Origin: Tamlana crocina
GTDB lineage: Bacteria > Bacteroidota > Bacteroidia > Flavobacteriales > Flavobacteriaceae
Direction: 5' to 3'
Length of the DNA stretch: 64,000 nucleotides
NCBI GenBank assembly: GCA_040429635.1
Contig: CP158972.1
Location: 2,986,001-3,050,000, forward strand
The notes below the pieces were generated by a model. It saw only the letters and a program-made list of their open reading frames with translations, did not search any database and was not told where the DNA came from. The position numbers and the translations under genes were made by a program. Below are positions 24,288 through 33,526 of this stretch, piece by piece. How positions within the stretch are numbered: the first letter of the stretch is position 1; each line of letters opens with the position of its first letter.

Positions 24288-25916
24288 ATGATAAAACCTG
24301 TTTTACGCCAAACAATATCTTATTTATCAATTAGTTGTGCTTTGTTTTTTCTTTTTTCCTGCGGGAGCGGTTCCCGCTCAAACCAAGACCATTTGGTTTT
24401 TCGTTACAACGAATACGCCAACATCAACACTTTAGACCCTGCGTTTTCGAGAACTTTGCAAGATAACTCGGTATGCAACCAACTTTACAATGGCTTGGTT
24501 CAATTGGATGACGAACTGAATATTTTACCCAGTATTGCAAAAAGTTGGCAGGTTTCGGAAGACGGACTTACTTACTCTTTCAATTTAAGGAACGACGTCT
24601 ATTTTCACAAACACGCCCTTTTCGGAAAAGACTCTACGAGAACAGTAACAGCTTCCGATTTCACATACAGCTTAAACCGTTTACGCGACGAAAAAATTGC
24701 TGCCCCTGGCAGTTGGGTTTTAAATAAAGTAGATGACTTTAAAGCGGTGAACGATACCATTTTCGAAATTTACTTAAAACAGCCGTTCCCCGCATTTATT
24801 GGGTTGCTTACCATGAAATACTGCTCGGTGGTGCCCAAGGAAATCGTGGATCATTATGGCAGCGAATTCCGCTCGCACCCCATTGGTACGGGTCCCTTTA
24901 AATTTAAACGTTGGGAAGAAAATATAAAATTAGTATTCCGTAGAAACAAAAACTATTTTGAAACGGACGAAAACGGGCAACAACTCCCCTATTTAGAAGC
25001 TGTGGCCATTACCTTTTTACCCGATAAACAAAGTGAATTTTTACAGTTCATTCAAGGCAACCTCGATTTTTTAAATAGTTTGGATGCCTCATACAAAGAC
25101 GAACTCTTAACTGCCGATGGCAAGCTTCGACAGAAATATGCCGAAACCGTTAACATGATTCGTGGCCCGTATTTAAACACCGAATATTTGGGTTTTTATT
25201 TAGATTCGGAAACACCCGAAATACAATCGGAACTCATTAGAAAAGCCATAAACTACGGTTTTGACCGAAAAAAAATGATGGTGTATCTAAGGAACGGCAT
25301 TGGTAATCCGGCCAACGGAGGCTTTATTCCCATTGGGCTGCAAGGACATGATAAATCGATTGGTTTCACTTATCAACCCGAAAAAGCCAAACAGCTTATC
25401 CAACAGTTTAAAGCCGAAAGTGGCATTAAAAATCCCGAAATCACATTGGTAACGACCAGTAATTATTTAAGTTTTTGCGAATTTATTCAGCGTGAGCTTC
25501 AAAAGGTAGGATTGAAAATTAATGTGGACGTGATGCCTGAAGCCACTTTGCGTGCGGCACGCTCCAACGGAAAAGTGGACATGTTCCGAAGTTCATGGAT
25601 TGCCGATTATTTGGATGCCGAAAATTACCTATCGATTTTTTACAGCAAGAATTTTGCTCCGGGTGGCTCCAACTATTTTCATTATAAAAATGCTGAATTT
25701 GACAGCTTATACAACAAAGCTTTCACTGTTACCGATATTGAAAAACGAAAATTGCTTTACACTGAAATGGATTCTTTGGCTATGGACAAAGCTTTGATGG
25801 TGCCTTTGTATTATGACGAAGTGATTCGGTTTACCCAAAAGCACGTTAGTCGATTGGGTATTAACCCTATTAATCTTTTGGATTTGAGATACGTTAAAAA
25901 AGAAAAGGCGAACTAA
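24288..25916 (+). CDS. Oligopeptide ABC transporter substrate-binding lipoprotein
   Basis: Extracytoplasmic solute-binding protein of family 5 (OppA/DppA type), 542 residues. The lipobox FLFSC puts the lipid anchor at Cys 25. Family landmarks are LDPAFSRTLQDNSVCNQLYNGLVQLD, PSIAKSWQVSEDGLTYSFNLRNDVYFH, HPIGTGPFKFKRW and the C-terminal SWIADYLDAENYLSIFYSKN. No permease or ATPase genes are adjacent, so it would partner with subunits encoded elsewhere. Its stop abuts the convergent gene at 25917 with no spacer. Confidence 0.9.
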   Translation: MIKPVLRQTISYLSISCALFFLFSCGSGSRSNQDHLVFRYNEYANINTLDPAFSRTLQDNSVCNQLYNGLVQLDDELNILPSIAKSWQVSEDGLTYSFNLRNDVYFHKHALFGKDSTRTVTASDFTYSLNRLRDEKIAAPGSWVLNKVDDFKAVNDTIFEIYLKQPFPAFIGLLTMKYCSVVPKEIVDHYGSEFRSHPIGTGPFKFKRWEENIKLVFRRNKNYFETDENGQQLPYLEAVAITFLPDKQSEFLQFIQGNLDFLNSLDASYKDELLTADGKLRQKYAETVNMIRGPYLNTEYLGFYLDSETPEIQSELIRKAINYGFDRKKMMVYLRNGIGNPANGGFIPIGLQGHDKSIGFTYQPEKAKQLIQQFKAESGIKNPEITLVTTSNYLSFCEFIQRELQKVGLKINVDVMPEATLRAARSNGKVDMFRSSWIADYLDAENYLSIFYSKNFAPGGSNYFHYKNAEFDSLYNKAFTVTDIEKRKLLYTEMDSLAMDKALMVPLYYDEVIRFTQKHVSRLGINPINLLDLRYVKKEKAN

Positions 25917-26246
25917 TTACTCCTCAATATTTTTCCCAATATCGCCAATTTCATCTTTTACGACAACAACAGATTTTTTCCAACGGTTTTCCAATAGAGT
26001 ATAAAATCCCCAAAGCGTGAGCAAACCTACGGGCAGGGACAGTAGGTTAATTCCAAAAGAATTCCAATCAAAACCCCAACCAAATATCCTCATATCTAAA
26101 ATAGCAACAATAGCCAGCACCACAGCACCTGAAACATAATAAATAACTATACTCAAAATAGCATAGAGCCATTTGCTTTGATTATATTCTTCGGCCAAAT
26201 CATAAAACCGTTTTCCTATAAAGTAAATAAGTAAAATCCCGAGCAT
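25917..26246 (-). CDS. Small membrane protein of unknown function
   Basis: 109 residues with hydrophobic segments at about 1-12, 27-50 and 62-83 and a charged tail (KKSVVVVKDEIGDIGKNIEE). No family was recognised. The ATG lies 3 bp after the stop of the GlmU-like gene, so the two are almost certainly co-transcribed. Confidence 0.6.
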   Translation of the reverse strand: MLGILLIYFIGKRFYDLAEEYNQSKWLYAILSIVIYYVSGAVVLAIVAILDMRIFGWGFDWNSFGINLLSLPVGLLTLWGFYTLLENRWKKSVVVVKDEIGDIGKNIEE

Positions 26247-26249
26247 GAA

Positions 26250-27425
26250 CTATTCTCTTCTATATTTTTTAGTCTCTTCAAAAACATGCTCCAGAATCGC
26301 TTTGTCCTGTTCGGTGAATTCCATGTTACGGCGTGCCATTACTACCTCGGCCACTTCAAAAGCTTTTTTGGTCAAGTAAGTGGTGAAACCACCGCTACCG
26401 CCCCAACTGAAACTGGGAACAAAATTTCTAGGGAAACCGCTGCCAAAAATATTGGCACTTACGCCCACAACGGTCCCGGTATTAAACATGGTATTGATGC
26501 CACATTTACTGTGATCGCCCATCATGAGTCCGCAAAACTGCAGTCCGGTTCTGGCAAAGCTCTCGGTTTGGTAATCCCATAGCCTTACTTCGGCATAGTT
26601 ATTTTTAAGATTTGAGGTATTGGTATCGGCACCCAAATTGCACCATTCGCCTAAAACGGAATTGCCCAAATAGCCATCGTGACCTTTATTGGAATTGGCA
26701 AACATGACAGAATTGTTAATCTCTCCGCCGGCTTTACAACTGGGGCCAATGGTAGTTGGCCCATAAATTTTTGCGCCTATTTTAATAGTTGCCCCTTGGC
26801 AAAGTGCCAACGGCCCACGAATAATAGAACCTTCCATGATTTCAGAATTTCTACCAATGTAAATCGGACCTTTACTCGCATTGAGCGTAGTGAATTCCAG
26901 TTTTGCCCCTTTTTCGATAAAAATATTCTCGGGAGCAATAACATTGTTGCTCGACGGAATAGGCTGCGAACTTCTATTTTTTGTTATCAGCGTATAATCT
27001 TCCTGAATGGCTTCACCGTTTTTTGAGAAAATATGCCAAGCATGTTCAATCTTTACGATATCTTCAGTAAATTCAACAGCTTCATAATCATCAAAATCAA
27101 TATCTTCCTGGGCTTCCTTAGCAAAAAAGGCAATAACATCTTCATCCTTAAAAATGGCCTGGTTTTCTTTTAAATCCTTAACCATTTCCACCAATTCCAA
27201 ATTAGGGAGGTATGAAGCGTTTATCATTACATTTTCTTCCATTTCCACCATAGGAAATTTATCAGAAAGATAATCTTCAGTAACCGTTGTGGTTGTGGTA
27301 TCTAAAAACGACTCCCATTTTTCCCTAATGGTTAGTATGCCAACACGTATATCGGCTACAGGTCTGGTAAATGTAAAGGGCAACAAGTTGTTGCGCGAGG
27401 GTCCATCAAAAAGAATATAATTCAT
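26250..27425 (-). CDS. GlmU-family putative sugar nucleotidyltransferase
   Basis: 391-residue protein with an N-terminal nucleotidyltransferase-like region and a C-terminal left-handed beta-helix of hexapeptide repeats (about 185-330: IYIGRNSEIMEGSIIRGPLALCQGATIK, IYGPTTIGPSCKAGGEI). It matches the Bacteroidota GlmU-like group rather than GlmU itself, being shorter than E. coli GlmU (456). The usual GxGTRM pyrophosphorylase signature is not seen; the N-terminus reads ILFDGPSRNNLLPFTFTRPVADIRVGI. The role is probably envelope sugar metabolism, not proven. Confidence 0.8.
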   Translation of the reverse strand: MNYILFDGPSRNNLLPFTFTRPVADIRVGILTIREKWESFLDTTTTTVTEDYLSDKFPMVEMEENVMINASYLPNLELVEMVKDLKENQAIFKDEDVIAFFAKEAQEDIDFDDYEAVEFTEDIVKIEHAWHIFSKNGEAIQEDYTLITKNRSSQPIPSSNNVIAPENIFIEKGAKLEFTTLNASKGPIYIGRNSEIMEGSIIRGPLALCQGATIKIGAKIYGPTTIGPSCKAGGEINNSVMFANSNKGHDGYLGNSVLGEWCNLGADTNTSNLKNNYAEVRLWDYQTESFARTGLQFCGLMMGDHSKCGINTMFNTGTVVGVSANIFGSGFPRNFVPSFSWGGSGGFTTYLTKKAFEVAEVVMARRNMEFTEQDKAILEHVFEETKKYRRE

Positions 27426-27490
27426 AATAGCTGGTGTTGTAAACTACGGCAAAGGTTTTTAAAGTCCTTCACTTCGTTTTTTTGCACATT

Positions 27491-27498
27491 CAAATGTA
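27491..27498 (-). promoter_or_regulatory. Candidate -7 box for the GlmU-like gene
   Basis: TACATTTG on the minus strand, 65 bp upstream of the ATG and directly after the rpmE terminator. Confidence 0.45.
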
Positions 27499-27509
27499 GC
27501 TTAATTGTA

Positions 27510-27545
27510 CAAAACAAAAAAGCCTTTCATTGCTGAAAGGCTTAA
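27510..27545 (-). terminator. Terminator of rpmE (L31)
   Basis: Stem AGCCTTTC (27521-27528) / GAAAGGCT (27535-27542) followed on the minus strand by a T-rich run. Confidence 0.8.
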
Positions 27546-27565
27546 AAAATATATTGTTACTAAGA

Positions 27566-27817
27566 TTATTTTTTAAACTTAGCGTATTTGTTTTTGAACT
27601 TATCGATACGACCGGCAGTATCAACCAATTTAGATTTACCAGTGTAGTATGGGTGCGATGTTCTGGAAATTTCCATCTTAACTAATGGATACTCAACACC
27701 GTCAACTTCAATTGTTTCATTAGTATCGGCAGTAGATTTAGTTAAAAATACATCGTCGTTAGACATGTCTTTAAACGCCACTACTCTATAATTTTCTGGA
27801 TGTATACCTTTTCTCAT
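27566..27817 (-). CDS. rpmE2: 50S ribosomal protein L31, type B
   Basis: 83-residue ribosomal protein of the 50S subunit. [42 protein letters not shown] and the basic end KYAKFKK are diagnostic. The zinc-binding cysteines of type A L31 are absent, so this is the zinc-independent type B. It is monocistronic, with a candidate promoter at 27855-27862 and its own terminator. Confidence 0.96.
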   Translation of the reverse strand: MRKGIHPENYRVVAFKDMSNDDVFLTKSTADTNETIEVDGVEYPLVKMEISRTSHPYYTGKSKLVDTAGRIDKFKNKYAKFKK

Positions 27818-27854
27818 CGCTAAATGCTTTTTATTCTTTTCAATTTTGGAAGTG

Positions 27855-27862
27855 CAAATTTA
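27855..27862 (-). promoter_or_regulatory. Candidate -7 box for rpmE2
   Basis: TAAATTTG on the minus strand, about 37 bp upstream of the ATG. Confidence 0.5.
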
Positions 27863-27929
27863 AGTATTTTTTACAAATGCGCAACACTTTTTTGTATTTT
27901 TTATTTCAACCACAAATGTAACGTTTTAG

Positions 27930-27937
27930 TATCTTTG
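27930..27937 (+). promoter_or_regulatory. Candidate -7 box for the DUF4199 gene
   Basis: TATCTTTG, 39 bp before the ATG at 27977. Its position argues against the longer in-frame start at 27824, which would lie upstream of the promoter. Confidence 0.5.
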
Positions 27938-27976
27938 GCCACTAACCTGTCAGCTAACAAAAACGAGCACAATATT

Positions 27977-28507
27977 ATGGAAAAATCTTTGAAATCTATT
28001 GCCACCAATTACGGTTTGTATTTGGGTGTTGCACTATCGCTTATTACCGTTTTGGCCTACGCCATTAACATTGAGTTGCTGACCAATATGTGGCTGGGCA
28101 TATTTATAATGATAGCCATTATTGTTTTTGGCATTATTTCGGTTGCCAAAACCAAACAAGCCCAAGGTGGTTATGCGAGTTTTAAACAGGCCTTTACTTC
28201 GTATTTCATAACCGTTCTTTTAGGGCTGGTAATTAGCACATTAGTTTCTTTCCTATTATTTAATGTTATCGATACCGAAGCTGCCGAAGTATTAAAACAA
28301 AAAACTATCGAGCAAACGGTTACCATGCTTGAAGGCTTTAATACGCCCACAGAAGTTATCGATCAAACGGTACAGCAAATAGAATCGCAAAATCAATATT
28401 CCATTGGCAACATACTAAAAGGTCTGGCTGGTTATTTGGTGCTTTTCAGTATAATAGGGCTTATTGTTGCCGCCGCGTTGAAAAAAAATAATCCGGACGC
28501 CGAATAA
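27977..28507 (+). CDS. DUF4199 integral membrane protein
   Basis: 176 residues. Four hydrophobic segments (about 12-28, 34-54, 70-92 and 144-168) with a glutamine-rich amphipathic region between the third and fourth fit DUF4199. TKQAQGGYASFKQAFTSYFIT is the most family-like stretch. Function is unknown. It precedes a polyprenyl-type glycosyltransferase by 39 bp. I infer a shared envelope context rather than a proven partnership. The start was chosen by the promoter at 27930 and by the poor N-terminal extension. Confidence 0.75.
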   Translation: MEKSLKSIATNYGLYLGVALSLITVLAYAINIELLTNMWLGIFIMIAIIVFGIISVAKTKQAQGGYASFKQAFTSYFITVLLGLVISTLVSFLLFNVIDTEAAEVLKQKTIEQTVTMLEGFNTPTEVIDQTVQQIESQNQYSIGNILKGLAGYLVLFSIIGLIVAAALKKNNPDAE

Positions 28508-28512
28508 TTCAG

Positions 28513-28520
28513 TACTTTTG
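28513..28520 (+). promoter_or_regulatory. Candidate -7 box for the glycosyltransferase gene
   Basis: TACTTTTG six bases after the DUF4199 stop and 26 bp before the next ATG. The two genes may therefore be transcribed separately as well as together. Confidence 0.5.
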
Positions 28521-28546
28521 GACTATTGAATTCAGAATCCATTTAA

Positions 28547-29497
28547 ATGAACATATCTGTAGTTATACCACTACTTAACGAACAGGAATCTTTAACAGAA
28601 TTACACGATTGGATTGTAAACGTTATGCAGTCCAATCGTTTTTCGTATGAAATCATTTTTATTGACGATGGCAGCACCGACGGTTCTTGGGAAACTATCT
28701 CCAAATTTTCTGAACAAAATGATAACGTAAAAGGTATTCGTTTTTTGAAAAACTTCGGAAAATCGCAGGCTCTCCACGCAGGTTTTGAAAAAGCCGAAGG
28801 CGATGTAGTCATTACTATGGATGCCGATTTACAGGACAGCCCCGATGAAATTCCCGAACTATATAATATGATAACCAACAGCGGTTTCGATTTGGTTTCG
28901 GGCTGGAAAAAGAAACGCTACGATTCGGTTATTTCAAAAAACATGCCGTCCAAACTCTTTAATTGGGCGGCACGGAAAACATCGGGTGTAAAACTAAACG
29001 ATTTTAACTGCGGATTGAAAGCTTACAGAATTGATGTCGTAAAAAATATTGATGTCAATGGCGAAATGCACCGCTATATTCCCGTGCTTTCAAAAAATGC
29101 GGGTTTCACCAAAATTGGCGAAAAAGTGGTTCAGCACCAAGCCCGAAAGTATGGCGTCACCAAATTTGGGATGAACCGATTTATCCACGGCTTTTTAGAT
29201 TTGATTACCATTTGGTTTTTATCGCGTTTTGGCAAGCGCCCTATGCACTTGTTCGGCGCATTGGGTTTTATTATGTTTGCCATTGGTTTTGCCTTTTCGG
29301 CCTATTTGGGCGTCGACAAATTGTTTTTAAACCCTAGCGGAAGGCTCATCACCCAGCGTCCGCAATTCTATATTGCCCTAGCCACAATGGTTATTGGCAC
29401 GCAATTTTTTGTGGCCGGATTTTTAGGCGAAATCGTTCTTCGAAACAAATCCGATAAAAAACGCTATTTAATCAAAGAGAAATTGAATTTAAATTAA
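28547..29497 (+). CDS. Family 2 glycosyltransferase, polyprenyl-phosphate type
   Basis: Membrane glycosyltransferase of 316 residues resembling DPM1/GtrB enzymes that load a sugar onto undecaprenyl phosphate. The GT-A core shows VVIPLLNEQESL, IDDGSTDGSW and the metal-binding ITMDADLQDSPDEIPEL. FNCGLKAYR and the HRYIPVL segment are typical of the DPM group. Two C-terminal transmembrane helices lie at about 235-258 and 275-300. The sugar is unknown. A phosphohexomutase follows, consistent with supply of activated sugars. Confidence 0.9.
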   Translation: MNISVVIPLLNEQESLTELHDWIVNVMQSNRFSYEIIFIDDGSTDGSWETISKFSEQNDNVKGIRFLKNFGKSQALHAGFEKAEGDVVITMDADLQDSPDEIPELYNMITNSGFDLVSGWKKKRYDSVISKNMPSKLFNWAARKTSGVKLNDFNCGLKAYRIDVVKNIDVNGEMHRYIPVLSKNAGFTKIGEKVVQHQARKYGVTKFGMNRFIHGFLDLITIWFLSRFGKRPMHLFGALGFIMFAIGFAFSAYLGVDKLFLNPSGRLITQRPQFYIALATMVIGTQFFVAGFLGEIVLRNKSDKKRYLIKEKLNLN

Positions 29498-29564
29498 GAT
29501 TTTTCAAACTATTTATTAACTTTAAAAACTTCATCCATCCGTAGGATGATTAACAGCTATTAAT

Positions 29565-29572
29565 TAATTTTG
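29565..29572 (+). promoter_or_regulatory. Candidate -7 box for the phosphohexomutase gene
   Basis: TAATTTTG, 20 bp before the ATG at 29593. Confidence 0.45.
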
Positions 29573-29592
29573 ATCTAAACTTTCAAGAGATT

Positions 29593-31323
29593 ATGATACA
29601 CATTGAACCCAAAATTTTAGAACGGATCAATGCTTGGCTTACTCCAGCATTTGATGAAAACACACAAACGACGATTAAAGAGAGTATTGCCAACAACCCG
29701 AAAGATATTCAAGAAAGTTTTTATAAAGATTTAGAGTTTGGAACAGGAGGAATGCGCGGTGTCATGGGCGTAGGCACCAACCGTATCAATAAATATACTT
29801 TAGGAAAAAGCACCCAGGGGTTAAGCAATTATTTACACAAGCAATTTCCTGGCGTGACTCCAAAAACCGTAATCGCTTATGATTGCCGCCACAACAGTAA
29901 AACTTTGGCCAAGGTTGTTGCCGATGTGTTTTCGGCCAACGGCATTGAGGTTTATCTTTTTGAAGATTTACGCCCAACACCAGAATTATCGTTCGCGGTA
30001 AGACATCTAAAATGCCACTGTGGAATTGTTTTAACGGCATCGCACAACCCACCAGAATACAATGGCTACAAGGTGTATTGGCAAGATGGGGGCCAATTGG
30101 TGCCACCACACGACAGCGCCGTAATTGATATGATAAACGAGTTGGACTACGCCGACATCAAATTTGAAGCCAATAACGATTTAATTCATTATATAGGAAA
30201 AACGGTTGACGGTGCTTTTGTTGATGCCTCGGTTGACAACGGATGCGTTGGCGCTACCCAAGCCGCTAAAGACGATTTAACCATTGTGTTTACTTCGCTT
30301 CACGGCACTTCGATAACGGCAGTACCTGAAACCTTAAAACAGGCGGGGTACAAAAACGTTCATATTGTAAAAGAACAGGAAGTACCCAATGGTGGTTTCC
30401 CAACGGTAAAATCGCCCAACCCCGAAGAGCCAGCGGCCCTAAAAATGGCTTTGGAATTGGCCGAAAAAGTAAATGCCGATATCGTTATTGGCACCGACCC
30501 CGACTGCGACCGTTTGGGTGTGGCCGTTCGGAATTCCGAAAATGAGCTGCAATTGCTCAACGGAAACCAAACCATGTTGATGATGACCGATTTCCTTTTG
30601 AAAAAATGGAAAAACGAAGGCAAAATAAAAGGCAAGGAATTTATTGCCACAACCATTGTTTCTACCCCAATGCTTAACCGATTGGCAGAAGCTTACGGTG
30701 TTGAAAATAAAATTGTACTTACCGGTTTTAAATGGATCGCCAAACTGATTCACGATTTCCCTGAATTAGATTTTATTGGTGGCGGCGAAGAAAGTTTTGG
30801 CTATATGGTGGGCGATTTTGTTCGCGATAAAGATGCGGTTACCTCAACATTATTGGCTTGCGAAATTGCAGCCATTGCAAAATCGAATGGCAGTTCGTTC
30901 TTTGAGGATCTTTTAAAACTATATACCGAGCACGGTTTCTATAAAGAAAAATTAGTATCGCTTACCAAAAAAGGGATTGAAGGCGCCGAGGAAATCAAGC
31001 AAATGATGACAGATGCCCGAAACAATACGTTAAAAGTCATCAACGGTTCAAAAGTGGTTCGTTTTGAAGACTATAGTTTATCAACATCTAAAAATATGTC
31101 CACGGGAGAAGAAAGCAAACTGGATATTCCAAAATCGAATGTTTTGATCTATTACACCGAAGACGGCAGCCAAGTGGCCCTGCGCCCCAGCGGTACAGAA
31201 CCAAAAATAAAATTCTACGTAAGCGTAAATACCAAATTAAATAATGTTTCCGATTTTAAAAAGACCGAAGCCGAACTCGATGCCAAGGCCGAAGCCATTT
31301 TAAAAGACATGAAATTAATTTAA
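29593..31323 (+). CDS. Phosphohexomutase (phosphoglucomutase/phosphomannomutase)
   Basis: Cytoplasmic alpha-D-phosphohexomutase of 576 residues interconverting hexose 1- and 6-phosphates. The active serine is Ser 150 in [16 protein letters not shown]. The magnesium loop is [10 protein letters not shown], the sugar loop GGEESFGYM and the phosphate loop [12 protein letters not shown]. All four are intact. The length and the N-terminal [21 protein letters not shown] match the long PgcA/PGM2-like subgroup. Glucose versus mannose preference cannot be told from sequence. Confidence 0.93.
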   Translation: MIHIEPKILERINAWLTPAFDENTQTTIKESIANNPKDIQESFYKDLEFGTGGMRGVMGVGTNRINKYTLGKSTQGLSNYLHKQFPGVTPKTVIAYDCRHNSKTLAKVVADVFSANGIEVYLFEDLRPTPELSFAVRHLKCHCGIVLTASHNPPEYNGYKVYWQDGGQLVPPHDSAVIDMINELDYADIKFEANNDLIHYIGKTVDGAFVDASVDNGCVGATQAAKDDLTIVFTSLHGTSITAVPETLKQAGYKNVHIVKEQEVPNGGFPTVKSPNPEEPAALKMALELAEKVNADIVIGTDPDCDRLGVAVRNSENELQLLNGNQTMLMMTDFLLKKWKNEGKIKGKEFIATTIVSTPMLNRLAEAYGVENKIVLTGFKWIAKLIHDFPELDFIGGGEESFGYMVGDFVRDKDAVTSTLLACEIAAIAKSNGSSFFEDLLKLYTEHGFYKEKLVSLTKKGIEGAEEIKQMMTDARNNTLKVINGSKVVRFEDYSLSTSKNMSTGEESKLDIPKSNVLIYYTEDGSQVALRPSGTEPKIKFYVSVNTKLNNVSDFKKTEAELDAKAEAILKDMKLI

Positions 31324-31330
31324 TAACCCG

Positions 31331-31338
31331 TATCTTTG
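31331..31338 (+). promoter_or_regulatory. Candidate -7 box for the MsbA-like gene
   Basis: TATCTTTG eight bases after the mutase stop. A predicted TSS near 31344 places the following hairpin in the 5' leader of the exporter mRNA. Confidence 0.45.
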
Positions 31339-31348
31339 CTAAAAATTC

Positions 31349-31383
31349 ACATGCTTTTATGGTTTCCATAAAAGCATGTTTTA
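31349..31383 (+). terminator. Perfect 14-bp hairpin, terminator or leader attenuator
   Basis: ACATGCTTTTATGG (31349-31362) and CCATAAAAGCATGT (31366-31379) with a TTT loop and a short T tract. It can end mutase transcription, but it also lies between a candidate promoter and the MsbA-like gene. Confidence 0.65.
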
Positions 31384-31404
31384 TAAATAGACAATTCTGG
31401 TTTA

Positions 31405-33234
31405 ATGAATCATTTTTATAATATTTTAAGGTACGCCAAACCTTATAAAAGTTATGCTTTTGGGCATATTATTTCCAACGTGTTTTATGCACTATTCGGC
31501 ACCCTGTCTTTTATCGCATTAATACCAATGCTCGATATTTTATTCGAAAAAAAGGACGAGGTTACCCAAATTGCCAAACCCGTTTACGATGGCATTGGCG
31601 GATTAAAAGACTACTACAAAGATTTTTTGGCTTACCATGTTAACCAATACGCCGAAAACGACCCGCAAAAAGCATTGCTATTGGTGGTTGGACTTATCAT
31701 TTCCTTGTTTTTACTAAAAAACATTTTTGGCTATTTGGCCAATTATTTCATGGTGTTTTTAAGAAATGGCGTGGTACGCGATTTACGGAATGCCGTTTAC
31801 ACCAAAACGGTAGAACTGCCACTCTCCTACTTTTCAGAACAAAAGAAAGGTGATATTATGGCCCGTGTTACTAACGATGTGGCTACACTTCAATATTCCA
31901 TGCTTCCGGTTTTGGAGCTTATTGCCAGAGAACCGTTAATGATTATTTTCACATTAATAGGTATGGTTATTTTGAGCGCCAAGCTTACCATTTTTGTGTT
32001 CATTTTTATTCCGATATCGGGTATTATTATTTCAAGAATCGGAAAGAGTTTAAAACGAAAATCAGATCGCGTTCAAAACGAACAGGGCGTAATTCTTTCT
32101 ACTTTAGAAGAAACCTTAACCGGATTGCGCATTATTAAAGGTTTTAACGCCGAACAAAAATTCGACAATAAATTCAGGGAAAGTTCAAACCGATTTTACA
32201 ACTTTTCGAACAAACTTTTGAACCGCCAAAACCTCGCCTCTCCAACCAGTGAATTTTTAGGCATTTTGGTAATTTCTATTTTATTGTGGTATGGAGGCCA
32301 ATTGGTGTTGGTTGATGGCTCTTTGGATGGTAGTTCTTTTATCGCTTTTATGGGCTTAGCCTATAATATTATGGTACCGGCAAAGGCGATTTCTAGAGGA
32401 CTTTACAACATCAAACAAGGAAATGCCGCAGCCGAGCGCATCCAAGAAATTATCGATACGCCAAACCCGCTGCGCGATAAACCAAATGCCATTGAAAAAA
32501 CCGATTTCAATTCAGAAATTGAATTCAAAAACATTTCGTTTAAATATCAAGATGATTATGTCTTGAAGAATTTCTCGTTAACCATTCCCAAAGGAAAAAC
32601 CGTGGCTCTAGTAGGGCAATCGGGCAGTGGAAAATCGACCATTGCCAACTTAATTACCCGTTTTTACCACGTTAATAAAGGCGAGATTTTAATTGACGGC
32701 ATCAACATCAACAACATTACCACGAGTTCACTACGCAAACAATTGGGCATCGTTACCCAAGATGCCATTTTGTTTAACGATACCATAAAAAACAACCTTA
32801 AACTGGGGAACGAAAACGCCACGGACGAAGCGGTTATTGAAGCACTAAAAGTGGCCAATGCCTGGGAATTTGTAAAAGAACTGCCCCATGGCATCGATAC
32901 CAACATTGGTGATGCAGGGAACAAACTTTCCGGAGGACAAAAACAACGACTGAGCATTGCACGTGCCGTGCTTAAAAGTCCGCCGATTATGATTTTAGAC
33001 GAAGCCACATCGGCTCTCGATACCGAAAGCGAACGCTTGGTGCAGGTGGCACTGGAAAATATGATGAAAAACAGAACGTCCATTGTTATTGCCCACCGTT
33101 TGTCTACCATCCAAAACGCCGATGAAATTGTGGTACTCAACAAAGGTGAAATTGTTGAACAAGGCAAACACAATGCACTTATTGAACAAAAAGGTGTTTA
33201 CCAAAAGCTGGTTGAAATGCAAAGCTTCGAATAA
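31405..33234 (+). CDS. MsbA-like ABC exporter (fused permease/ATPase)
   Basis: Homodimeric ABC half-transporter of 609 residues in the lipid-A/multidrug exporter group. The N-terminal membrane domain has six predicted helices (about 15-350). The ATPase domain begins at about 372 with IEFKNISFKYQDDYVLKN and has Walker A GQSGSGKST, signature LSGGQKQRLSIARA, Walker B IMILDEATSALD and the H-loop IAHRLST. FSEQKKGDIMARVTNDV is a typical intracellular coupling loop. Lipid flipping is plausible; the substrate is not determinable. It ends in a clear terminator. Confidence 0.92.
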   Translation: MNHFYNILRYAKPYKSYAFGHIISNVFYALFGTLSFIALIPMLDILFEKKDEVTQIAKPVYDGIGGLKDYYKDFLAYHVNQYAENDPQKALLLVVGLIISLFLLKNIFGYLANYFMVFLRNGVVRDLRNAVYTKTVELPLSYFSEQKKGDIMARVTNDVATLQYSMLPVLELIAREPLMIIFTLIGMVILSAKLTIFVFIFIPISGIIISRIGKSLKRKSDRVQNEQGVILSTLEETLTGLRIIKGFNAEQKFDNKFRESSNRFYNFSNKLLNRQNLASPTSEFLGILVISILLWYGGQLVLVDGSLDGSSFIAFMGLAYNIMVPAKAISRGLYNIKQGNAAAERIQEIIDTPNPLRDKPNAIEKTDFNSEIEFKNISFKYQDDYVLKNFSLTIPKGKTVALVGQSGSGKSTIANLITRFYHVNKGEILIDGININNITTSSLRKQLGIVTQDAILFNDTIKNNLKLGNENATDEAVIEALKVANAWEFVKELPHGIDTNIGDAGNKLSGGQKQRLSIARAVLKSPPIMILDEATSALDTESERLVQVALENMMKNRTSIVIAHRLSTIQNADEIVVLNKGEIVEQGKHNALIEQKGVYQKLVEMQSFE

Positions 33235-33270
33235 AGCTTTAGAAAACAAAAATTTTTACAAAAGAAAAAA

Positions 33271-33304
33271 GGATAGCGATTTGGGGGCGGCTATCCTTTT
33301 TTTG
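33271..33304 (+). terminator. Terminator of the MsbA-like gene
   Basis: Stem GGATAGC (33271-33277) / GCTATCC (33290-33296) followed by a T run. Confidence 0.8.
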
Positions 33305-33388
33305 TTTTTGCTAGATTTGGGGCAATCCAACATTTATAAGTAGGTTTCTGGTACAAATATATGTCACAAATATTTATCCTACAAGAAA

Positions 33389-33425
33389 AAATACACTTAA
33401 TCGAATTTTAAATACACTTCATCGA
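33389..33425 (+). repeat. Tandem 16-bp direct repeat upstream of the sigma factor gene
   Basis: AAATACACTTAATCGA (33389-33404) and AAATACACTTCATCGA (33410-33425) differ at one base and are spaced 21 bp start to start, two helical turns. They lie about 100 bp before the sigma gene and could be an operator. Confidence 0.55.
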
Positions 33426-33526
33426 TGTTTTTATTTGTAACATATTGATTTTAAACGTGTTTTATTTCAAAGAAAATTTCATTTAAACTTTTACTATTTT
33501 TATCAGTCTAAAATCAAACTATTTTA

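Noticed and set aside
27824-27976. Longer start for the DUF4199 gene at 27824
   Set aside because: It would start inside the divergent rpmE2 promoter and before the TATCTTTG box, and adds 51 residues unlike the family.
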